From positions 1 to 64,000 of the forward strand of contig UCLB01000004.1 of NCBI GenBank assembly GCA_900473205.1: 64,000 bases of DNA. The letters run 5' to 3'. This DNA comes from Hyphomicrobiales bacterium. GTDB taxonomy: Bacteria; Pseudomonadota; Alphaproteobacteria; Rhizobiales; Rhizobiaceae. The notes under the pieces were generated by a model that had not been told where the DNA came from, made no database searches, and saw nothing but the letters and a program-made list of their open reading frames with translations. Within the stretch, counting starts at the first letter, position 1. Each line of letters begins with the position of its first letter. Below, piece after piece: positions 57,830 through 64,000 of this stretch. The translations under genes were made by a program, and so were the position numbers.

Positions 57830-58561
57830 TTAGGTTCCCGCCTTCGTGTCCAGAAGCGCGAAGATTTCAGCCTCGCTGGGTGTGGCGCTGGCCAGGGCTG
57901 CGTGGCGAAACGCTTCTGGAATATGGGAAACGACCTTGGTGCTGATGCAGATGAATTTACAGTGATCCAACGACACGGAAACGGCTTCGGTTTCCAGCAG
58001 CGCAAAAAAACGGCGTGCAGCCTCGGCGGAGTAGAGAAGGACGGCATCAATTGCAGCATCCGCCAGCAGGTTTTGAAGCTGCGCCTGATGCCAGTCGATG
58101 GCCTGCATTTCATAAATCTCGGCGGATTCGAACGGAATATTCAGAGATGACAGCCGGTCTTCGAAACCCGCTTCGCGCGGTTTTCCGGCAAGATAGAGAA
58201 GTGAATTGCCTTGAGGCAACGTCTCGGCAATCAACTGCGCCAGCGCGATCCCATCGCTCTTGCCGGCAATGACGTTCCGAAAACCCGCGTCTCGCGCTGC
58301 CTGCGCCGATGCTTCGCCGACTGTGAAAAAAAGCGTGTCCAGCGATTGAGCGTTAAGAGTATCGCCTTCCGTCAGCACACGAATGGCTTGCGCGCTCGTT
58401 ACGGCGAGTGCGGCGGGTTGTTTCGATAGCGCCTCTTTTGCCACCTGGGTGAAATGGACAGGCTGCGTGAGCGGTAGCAGGACGGGCTCATGCCCGAGCG
58501 CGCGCAACAGTTCCGCCGTCTTTTGTCCCGATGCTTGCGGGCGTGTGACGACGACGCGCAT
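57830..58561 (-). CDS. hemD: Uroporphyrinogen-III synthase
   Basis: A 243-aa enzyme that closes hydroxymethylbilane into uroporphyrinogen III. Sequence identity in the family is low; the match rests on MRVVVTRPQASGQKTAELLRALGHEPVLLPL at the start, TSAQAIRVL, LFFTVGEASAQAARDAGF, and YSAEAARRFF. The start is the ATG at 58561, 2 bases after the hemC stop codon; the open frame continues upstream only inside hemC. Confidence 0.9.
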   Translation of the reverse strand: MRVVVTRPQASGQKTAELLRALGHEPVLLPLTQPVHFTQVAKEALSKQPAALAVTSAQAIRVLTEGDTLNAQSLDTLFFTVGEASAQAARDAGFRNVIAGKSDGIALAQLIAETLPQGNSLLYLAGKPREAGFEDRLSSLNIPFESAEIYEMQAIDWHQAQLQNLLADAAIDAVLLYSAEAARRFFALLETEAVSVSLDHCKFICISTKVVSHIPEAFRHAALASATPSEAEIFALLDTKAGT

Positions 58562-58563
58562 GG

Positions 58564-59493
58564 TCAGGTCCAGCCTTCGAAGAAGCCGGTTCCGGCAGCG
58601 GCGCGCACCCGTTCGCCCGCCTGTTTGCCAAGCTCCAGAGCCTGCGTGCATTTGCCTGACATTTCGACACTATGTTCCGTCCGTCCATCCGGGGTGAGGA
58701 TGAGGCCGGAGAAATGCAGCTCGTCACCATCGCAGGTGGCGTAGCCGGCAATCGGCGTGCGGCAGGAACCGTCCAGCACCGAGAGAAATGCACGTTCACA
58801 GGAAACGGCATGATAGGTGGGACAGTGGTTGATAGCGGCGAGCAGATCGCCGACGCGGGTATCGCCAATGCGGCTTTCGATGCCGATGGCACCTTGCGCC
58901 GGGGCGGGCAGGAAGTCCTTCGTTTCCAGAAGCTCGGTTGGTACGTCGGCCATATCCAGCCGCTTCAGACCAGCAAAGGCGAGCAGCGTTGCATCGGCCA
59001 GGCCGTCTTCCAGCTTGCGCAGACGTGTCGCTACGGCACCGCGAAAGAGAATGACATTGAGGTCCGGTCGCACGCGGCGGATCAGCGCCTGGCGACGCAG
59101 CGAGGCGGAACCGACGGTTGCGCCATGCGGTAATTCGATGAGTTTGGGTGCGGCGCGGCCAATGAAGGCATCACGCACATCTTCACGCGGAAGAAATGCC
59201 GAGAGATAGAGACCATCAGGCAGTTTCGTCGCCATATCCTTGGAGGAATGCACGGCGAAATCCAGATCGCCGGAGAGAAGCTTTGTTTCCAGTTCCTCGG
59301 TAAACAGGCCTTTGCCACCGACCTCGGAGAGAGCGCGATCCGCGATGCGGTCGCCCTTTGTGGAAATCGGCACGATCTTGAACATGTCAGCCGCAAGACC
59401 ATGGGCCGCCATCAGGCGATCACGGGTTTCGGTGGCCTGTGCGAGTGCAAGAGGGCTGCCGCGTGTGCCGATTCGGAAAGGTTTTGTTTGCAT
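58564..59493 (-). CDS. hemC: Hydroxymethylbilane synthase (porphobilinogen deaminase)
   Basis: A 309-aa enzyme that polymerises four porphobilinogens. The dipyrromethane cofactor attaches to Cys244 ([11 protein letters not shown]), and the catalytic Asp is in [26 protein letters not shown] is the N-terminal signature. The substrate loop [11 protein letters not shown] varies from the usual RGNVQTRLRKL. It leads the hemC-hemD-mic60-hemY-terB-amidotransferase operon and is divergent from tsaD across 72 bases. Confidence 0.95.
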   Translation of the reverse strand: MQTKPFRIGTRGSPLALAQATETRDRLMAAHGLAADMFKIVPISTKGDRIADRALSEVGGKGLFTEELETKLLSGDLDFAVHSSKDMATKLPDGLYLSAFLPREDVRDAFIGRAAPKLIELPHGATVGSASLRRQALIRRVRPDLNVILFRGAVATRLRKLEDGLADATLLAFAGLKRLDMADVPTELLETKDFLPAPAQGAIGIESRIGDTRVGDLLAAINHCPTYHAVSCERAFLSVLDGSCRTPIAGYATCDGDELHFSGLILTPDGRTEHSVEMSGKCTQALELGKQAGERVRAAAGTGFFEGWT

Positions 59494-59565
59494 CCGCTTC
59501 TATCCATTGTTACCGGAGGTGTTCGTACCCAAGTTTCTGAAGCACCGCAATCAACGAACCCGCTG

Positions 59566-60663
59566 ATGACCCCCTTTCTTCGTATCCTCGGCATAGAGAC
59601 AAGTTGTGACGAAACCGCTGCATCCGTGGTGGTTCGGCATGCTGACGGCCGTGGAGAGATCGTCTCCGACGTCGTTTTGTCGCAGCTGGAAGAACACAGC
59701 GCCTATGGCGGCGTGGTGCCGGAAATCGCCGCGCGCGCGCATGTGGAAGCACTCGATACGCTGGTCGAGGAAGCGCTGGCGGGTGCTGGCGTCACACTTG
59801 CCGATATCGATGCCGTTGCCGCAACCTCCGGTCCGGGGTTGATCGGCGGGCTGATCGTGGGGCTGATGACCGGCAAGGCGATTGCCAAGGCGGCGGGCAA
59901 GCCGCTTTATGCGGTCAACCATTTGGAAGGCCATGCACTGACGGCGCGGCTGACGGATGGCCTGTCTTTTCCCTACCTCATGCTGCTTGTGTCCGGCGGA
60001 CACACCCAGCTCATCCTCGTGCGCGGTGTCGGCCAATATGAGCGTTGGGGCACGACCATCGATGACGCACTGGGCGAAGCCTTCGACAAGACGGCGAAGC
60101 TTTTGGGGTTGCCCTATCCTGGTGGGCCTGCGGTTGAAAAAGCAGCAGCAACCGGCAATGCAGACCGCTTCCCGCTGCCGCGTCCCATGGTGGGTGAAGC
60201 GCGGCTTGATTTTTCCTTCTCAGGTCTGAAGACGGCGGTTCGCCAAGCTGCGACAGCCATTGCACCGCTATCCGATCAGGATATTGCCGATATTTGCGCA
60301 TCGTTCCAAAAAGCCGTGTCTCGTACGTTGAAGGATCGCATCGGTCGCGGTCTGCAACGGTTTCTGGATGAGTTTCCAGAGGTGGACGGCGGACCATCCC
60401 TCGTTGTAGCGGGTGGCGTTGCCGCCAATCAGGAAATCCGCCGCACGCTGCAGGATTTGTGCGACAAGCACCGTTTTCGTTTCATCGCACCGCCCTTGCA
60501 ACTGTGTACTGACAATGCGGCCATGATTGCATGGGCCGGGCTCGAGCGGATGGCGCAGGGCATGGAGCCTGACAGTCTTGATGTCCAGCCGCGTTCGCGC
60601 TGGCCGCTGGATGCGCAAGCGCAAACGCTGATCGGCTTTGGCAAGCGGGGAGCAAAGGCATGA
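59566..60663 (+). CDS. tsaD: tRNA N6-adenosine threonylcarbamoyltransferase
   Basis: A 365-aa ASKHA-fold enzyme that puts threonylcarbamoyl on A37 of ANN-decoding tRNAs. Metal-binding His119 and His123 are in VNHLEGHA, with [16 protein letters not shown] at the start and [11 protein letters not shown] for nucleotide binding. The start is the ATG at 59566; the longer open frame to 59248 is antisense to hemC. It overlaps gpsA by ATGA. Confidence 0.95.
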   Translation: MTPFLRILGIETSCDETAASVVVRHADGRGEIVSDVVLSQLEEHSAYGGVVPEIAARAHVEALDTLVEEALAGAGVTLADIDAVAATSGPGLIGGLIVGLMTGKAIAKAAGKPLYAVNHLEGHALTARLTDGLSFPYLMLLVSGGHTQLILVRGVGQYERWGTTIDDALGEAFDKTAKLLGLPYPGGPAVEKAAATGNADRFPLPRPMVGEARLDFSFSGLKTAVRQAATAIAPLSDQDIADICASFQKAVSRTLKDRIGRGLQRFLDEFPEVDGGPSLVVAGGVAANQEIRRTLQDLCDKHRFRFIAPPLQLCTDNAAMIAWAGLERMAQGMEPDSLDVQPRSRWPLDAQAQTLIGFGKRGAKA

Positions 60664-61649
60664 CGGAACGCGAAAAGATCGTTGTCATCGGCGCAGGTGC
60701 TTTCGGCACGGCCATTGCCGTGGTCGTTGCGCTGGAAAACCGCCATGACGTGACCTTACTGGGACGTGATGCCGCCCTGATGGCGGATTTGCGGGAAGAT
60801 GGTGTGCATGATGCGGCGCTGCCGGGCATCTCCCTGCCGGATTCGCTGCACTATTCCGCCGAGCCGGATGTTCTTAAAGATGCTGGCGTCGTTCTCTTCG
60901 CCATGCCATCGCAGGCGCAGGCGGATGCGGCCCGCCATTACGGTCCTTACCTGGCTAATGATGCCATGGTCGTGACCTGTGCGAAGGGTATCGACCGCTC
61001 TTCCGGTCAGTTGCTCACGGATGTGCTGGAGCATGAATTGCCGCATCACCCCGTCTGCGTCTTGTCCGGCCCCGGTTTTGCGGCGGATATTGCCAAGGGG
61101 CTACCAACAGCAATGGCGCTTGCAGCTGCTGACGCTGCTGTGGCCGAGCGGCTGGCGCAGACGATTTCCGGGCGCACCTTCCGGCTTTACGCATCGACGG
61201 ACCGCATCGGCGTGCAGCTGGGCGGCGCCCTGAAGAATGTGCTGGCGATTGCTGGCGGCATTGTTGAAGGCGCAGGGCTTGGCGATTCGGCGCGGGCAGC
61301 GCTGATTTCGCGCGGGCTGGCGGAAATGTCGCGGCTTGTGGTGGCCATGGGTGGTCAGGCGGATACGGTTCGCGGCCTTTCGGGCCTTGGCGATCTGGTT
61401 TTGACGGCGACCAGCCATCAATCGCGCAATTTGCGCTTCGGTATTCTGCTGGGGCAGGGTGGAGAGCCCAGCTCTTTCCATGGCGGGCTGGTGGAAGGCG
61501 CTTACGCTGCCTCGGTCGCCTCACGCCTTGCCGATGGTCTTGGGATTGAAATGCCGGTGACGGACGCCGTTGCGGCGATCATCGATGGCAAGCTCGACAT
61601 CAAAACCGCCATTCAACAATTGATGACACGGCCCATCACCACCGAATAG
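60660..61649 (+). CDS. gpsA: Glycerol-3-phosphate dehydrogenase (NAD(P)+)
   Basis: A 329-aa enzyme that makes sn-glycerol 3-phosphate for phospholipid synthesis. It has Rossmann motif [12 protein letters not shown] (about 9-20), [26 protein letters not shown] and the catalytic Lys in [14 protein letters not shown]. It overlaps tsaD by 4 bases, a common rhizobial arrangement, and yciI follows after 22 bases. Confidence 0.95.
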   Translation: MTEREKIVVIGAGAFGTAIAVVVALENRHDVTLLGRDAALMADLREDGVHDAALPGISLPDSLHYSAEPDVLKDAGVVLFAMPSQAQADAARHYGPYLANDAMVVTCAKGIDRSSGQLLTDVLEHELPHHPVCVLSGPGFAADIAKGLPTAMALAAADAAVAERLAQTISGRTFRLYASTDRIGVQLGGALKNVLAIAGGIVEGAGLGDSARAALISRGLAEMSRLVVAMGGQADTVRGLSGLGDLVLTATSHQSRNLRFGILLGQGGEPSSFHGGLVEGAYAASVASRLADGLGIEMPVTDAVAAIIDGKLDIKTAIQQLMTRPITTE

Positions 61650-61671
61650 GGCCTCTTGAGAGGAGATCGAA

Positions 61672-61965
61672 ATGCTGTTTGCCTTCATCTGCAAAGACAA
61701 GCCCGACCATCTGCATGTGCGCATGGAAACCCGCCCCGTTCATCTGGAGCATCTGAACAAGCTCAATGCCGAGGGAACGCTGAAAATGGCGGGTCCGTTT
61801 CTGGATGCCGAGGGAAAGCCGAATGGCAGTCTCGTGATTGTGGAAGCGGCTGATATCGATGCGGCAAAGGCGCTGGCTGATGCGGACCCTTACGCCAAGG
61901 CTGGCCTGTTCGAAAGCGTCGACGTGAAGCCCTATAATTGGGTCTTCAACAATCCGGGAGCGTAA
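61672..61965 (+). CDS. yciI: YciI-like protein
   Basis: A 97-aa protein of the YCII family (dimeric ferredoxin-like fold). It has the conserved His in RPVHLEHLNKL and the Asp in DADPYAKAGLFESV. The function is unproven; dehydrochlorinase-related and Ca-binding roles have been suggested for relatives. AGAGGAG precedes the ATG. The EVE-domain gene starts 5 bases after its stop codon. Confidence 0.92.
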   Translation: MLFAFICKDKPDHLHVRMETRPVHLEHLNKLNAEGTLKMAGPFLDAEGKPNGSLVIVEAADIDAAKALADADPYAKAGLFESVDVKPYNWVFNNPGA

Positions 61966-61970
61966 GAGCA

Positions 61971-62414
61971 ATGGCGAATTACTGGCTTTTCAAGTCCGAG
62001 CCTGCCACATGGTCGTGGGAGCAGCAGAAGGCCAAGGGCGAGGCTGGCGAAGAATGGGGCGGCGTTCGCAACTATCAGGCACGCAACAATATGCGCGCCA
62101 TGAAGATTGGCGACAAAGGCTTCTTCTACCACTCCAATGAAGGGCTGGAAGTCGTCGGTATCGTTGAAGTCTGTGAGTTGTCACAGCCGGATTCGACGGC
62201 TGAAGGTGATGCGCGCTGGGACTGCGTGCACATCAAGGCCGTTTGCGACATGCCCTCGCCGGTGACGCTGAAGGACGTGAAGGCCAACCCCAAGCTTGCC
62301 GAGATGTCTCTCGTCACCTCCATGCGACTTTCCGTGCAGCCGGTGTTGCTGGAGGAATATCTCGAGGTTTGCCGCATGGGCAAGCTCGACAAGCCGCCGC
62401 GCTCGCCGGACTGA
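61971..62414 (+). CDS. EVE domain-containing protein
   Basis: A 147-aa protein made almost entirely of an EVE (PUA-like) domain: MANYWLFKSEPATWSWEQQ, WGGVRNYQARNNMRAMKIGDKGFFYHSN and VGIVEV. EVE domains bind modified bases in RNA or DNA. The partner is unknown; relatives are often beside yciI and gpsA, as here. The start is the ATG at 61971; the open frame extends back into yciI. Confidence 0.9.
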   Translation: MANYWLFKSEPATWSWEQQKAKGEAGEEWGGVRNYQARNNMRAMKIGDKGFFYHSNEGLEVVGIVEVCELSQPDSTAEGDARWDCVHIKAVCDMPSPVTLKDVKANPKLAEMSLVTSMRLSVQPVLLEEYLEVCRMGKLDKPPRSPD

Positions 62415-62419
62415 GCCGA

Positions 62420-63064
62420 TTGAAAACCGATCCGGGCGTCTTCATTCAGGCCAACACCACCATCATGGCCCCGCCACATGTGCCGGAAATCCGGTTGCAT
62501 CTGGCAAGCGAAGCGCATGATCTCTGGCTGAAAACGGAAGATGAATTGCAGGAGATCGGCCTGCCACCGCCATTCTGGGCTTTTGCCTGGGCTGGCGGCC
62601 AGGGGCTTGCCCGCTATGTTCTCGACCACCCGGATGTGATTGCGGGAAAGCGTGTTGTGGATTTTGCCAGCGGTTCCGGGCTGGTTGCCATCGCCGCCGC
62701 CAAGGCGGGCGCTGCAAGCGTGATCGCGGTTGACATCGATCCATGGGCAAAGACTGCGGTTTTGCTGAATGCTGCGGTCAATGATGTGCAGCTTCAGTTC
62801 TCAGGCGAGAATATTGTCGGGACTGAGATAGAGGCAGATGTGCTGCTGGCGGGCGATGTGTTTTACGACCGCGCATTTGCAGAGCGCCTGATACCATGGT
62901 TCTCTGCTCTGGCGGATCAGGGCGTGTGCGTTCTGGTAGGCGATCCCGGCCGCGCCTATCTGCCCAAAGAACGATTACAGTCCTGCGCCACCTATCAAGT
63001 GCCGGTAACGCGGGTGCTTGAGGACAGCGACGTCAAGAAGACCACTGTCTTGCAATTCGTCTGA
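62420..63064 (+). CDS. Class I SAM-dependent protein methyltransferase, ETFB-KMT-like
   Basis: A 214-aa seven-beta-strand methyltransferase. SAM motif I is VVDFASGSGLVAIAAAKAGA (about 75-94), followed by VIAVDIDPWA and post-motif LLAGDVFYDR. The N-terminal FIQANTTIMAPPHVPEIRLHLA and PPPFWAFAWAGGQGLARYVLD match the group that includes the lysine methyltransferase of electron-transfer flavoprotein beta. The start is probably TTG 62420, 5 bases after the EVE gene; an ATG at codon 16 is the alternative. Confidence 0.85.
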   Translation: MKTDPGVFIQANTTIMAPPHVPEIRLHLASEAHDLWLKTEDELQEIGLPPPFWAFAWAGGQGLARYVLDHPDVIAGKRVVDFASGSGLVAIAAAKAGAASVIAVDIDPWAKTAVLLNAAVNDVQLQFSGENIVGTEIEADVLLAGDVFYDRAFAERLIPWFSALADQGVCVLVGDPGRAYLPKERLQSCATYQVPVTRVLEDSDVKKTTVLQFV

Positions 63065-63071
63065 GCCTTTC

Positions 63072-63437
63072 TTAAGGGCGGATGACACAAGCGCCTGCTT
63101 CATAAGAGCACTCGGCACCCGCTGTCTTCCTGTTGACGTGAATGATGCGAGGTCTCACCGGTTCACGGGTGGCTGTCCTGCCCCCGTTGCTCCAGCGGTC
63201 CATGGAAAAATAGATCCCGTTACCTCTGTCACGAATTCCGGCTATGCCCCCCGCATATGTGCCAATGCCACCGATATAGGATGGCAGTCCATCTCCGCCA
63301 TAAAAGGAGTGGTCCTGATGCCTATGACCATGTTTATGGTTTGAATATCCATAAGCATCGCCTGCCGCCGCGTTTGAAACACCCGCCACAGAGACAGTAA
63401 TTGCTGCTAGGATGACTGCGATTCGGGTCGATAACAT
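63072..63437 (-). CDS. Small secreted His/Gly-rich protein
   Basis: A 121-aa exported protein. It has a Sec signal peptide (MLSTRIAVILAAITVSVAGVSNAAA, cleavage near 25), then a His-rich stretch (NHKHGHRHQDHSFYGG, about 33-48) and a Gly-rich middle. Two Cys near the end (ECSYEAGAC) may form a disulphide. No family is recognised; the His-rich part could bind metal. The ATG at 63437 has GGAG 10 bases upstream; the frame is open to 63527 but without a signal. It is convergent with the methyltransferase gene (7 bases apart). Confidence 0.75.
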   Translation of the reverse strand: MLSTRIAVILAAITVSVAGVSNAAAGDAYGYSNHKHGHRHQDHSFYGGDGLPSYIGGIGTYAGGIAGIRDRGNGIYFSMDRWSNGGRTATREPVRPRIIHVNRKTAGAECSYEAGACVIRP

Positions 63438-63738
63438 GACGTTTATTCTCCGGATTTTATAGGCTAGCGCAACGCGTAAAGCGTCATAAATATTTACGTA
63501 AACGTAAGAAAAATTCTGCTCCAGCAATTGGAAACGCTGAATATTTTATTTTTGATCCAGAAAATTTGGAAGATTCTTCAATACACAATCGATTAAATTC
63601 GATTCGACAGTCAATTGTGCTTGTGGTGATGGCCGCGTGCGATTAAAGGTCGCGCTTGGTGCAATGCACATTCCTTCGTCATGTGCGTTGTTTGGGGGCG
63701 CCCGCAATTCGGGACGCAGGAAACGCCGTGAGGTCCAT
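63438..63738. other. Divergent intergenic region before sdhC
   Basis: 301 bases, A/T-rich in the left half, with imperfect dyads such as TTGGAAGATTCTTCAA (63567-63582) and CACAAT...ATTGTG. It should hold the sdh operon promoter. A 70-codon leftward frame at 63546-63758 overlaps sdhC and looks spurious. Confidence 0.5.
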
Positions 63739-64000
63739 ATGGCGAATACGACAAACAATCGGCCTTTGTCGCCGCATCTTCAAATCTACAAGCCTATTCC
63801 AACGATGATCGCGTCCATCGTGCATCGTGTTACCGGTGGTGCGCTGTATTTCGGCACATTGCTGGTTGCCTGGTGGCTCATTGCGACGGCATCCGGCGTC
63901 GATGCTTACAGCTGGGTCCAGTCGGCCATGAGCTCGATCATCGGAAAGCTTGTTCTGATCGGCTATACATGGGCGCTGGTCCATCACATGTTGGGTGGCC
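63739..64000 (+). CDS. sdhC: Succinate dehydrogenase cytochrome b556 subunit, 5' part
   Basis: The first 87 codons of SdhC, a heme-binding membrane anchor of complex II. It starts MANTTNNRPLSPHLQIYKP, with HRVTGGALYFG (conserved His and Arg of the quinone/heme region), a first transmembrane helix (about 30-52) and part of a second ending LVHHMLGG, which holds the heme-ligand His region. GAGG lies 5 bases before the ATG. The gene runs off the window, and sdhD, sdhA and sdhB presumably follow. Confidence 0.93.
   Translation, partial: MANTTNNRPLSPHLQIYKPIPTMIASIVHRVTGGALYFGTLLVAWWLIATASGVDAYSWVQSAMSSIIGKLVLIGYTWALVHHMLGG

Noticed and set aside
63546-63758. 70-codon leftward frame overlapping the sdhC start
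   Set aside because: Overlaps the sdhC ribosome-binding site and has no recognisable product.

Overview
The window is ordinary-looking chromosome from an alphaproteobacterium of the family Rhizobiaceae, most likely Agrobacterium or a close relative. Evidence: a ChvA/NdvA cyclic beta-1,2-glucan exporter, a SAM-II riboswitch in front of metA, an Irr-type iron box in front of bfd-bfr, a CtrA-type box, the cell-cycle regulator TrcR (DUF1013), an alphaproteobacterial Mic60 gene inside a heme operon, PHB genes with PhaR, and frequent TTG starts. I see no tRNA, rRNA, insertion sequence, prophage or CRISPR array. Genes are dense and their composition looks uniform by eye.

Layout. 1-7.6 kb: start of acs (leftward), trcR, chvA (leftward), an orphan LuxR-type regulator and pyruvate carboxylase. 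7.6-13.9 kb (leftward): ispA, a hisC-like gene broken by an in-frame TAA, a DeoR regulator with an MFS transporter, ispG, and an OmpA-type lipoprotein. 14-17.2 kb: mtgA, a small orphan ORF, galM, and metA behind a SAM-II riboswitch and terminator. 17.4-25.7 kb (rightward): thiN, an ABC-F ATPase, a VOC protein, thiBPQ behind a TPP riboswitch, and an M48 metalloprotease lipoprotein. 25.8-37.1 kb: CarD (leftward), the 180-kDa-type NAD-glutamate dehydrogenase, an Atg22-like MFS protein, phaR (leftward), phaA-phaB, and bfd-bfr.

37.1-49.2 kb is a long leftward series: rplU, rpmA, two GNAT genes, obgE, proB, proA, nadD, rsfS, rlmH, envC-like, ctpA, a divergent polysaccharide deacetylase gene and rppH. 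It links ribosome assembly, proline and NAD synthesis, septal peptidoglycan hydrolysis and RNA 5'-end processing. 49.5-53.5 kb holds a zincin-like protein, DUF1737, a CitE-like lyase, ppa, yggT and an isolated FliN-like gene preceded by a CtrA-type box. 53.5-59.5 kb is a leftward operon hemC-hemD-mic60-hemY-terB-glutamine amidotransferase. 59.5-64 kb runs right: tsaD, gpsA, yciI, an EVE-domain gene and an ETFB-KMT-like methyltransferase, then a secreted His-rich protein (leftward) and the start of sdhC.

I did not find an obviously new multi-gene system. The observations I would look at first are the nonsense-interrupted hisC, the orphan LuxR protein with a changed ligand pocket beside a palindrome, the orphan fliN with a CtrA box, and the apparent competition between the SAM-II pseudoknot and the metA terminator. 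Start sites were chosen from Shine-Dalgarno spacing and family N-termini, so several differ from the longest open frame.
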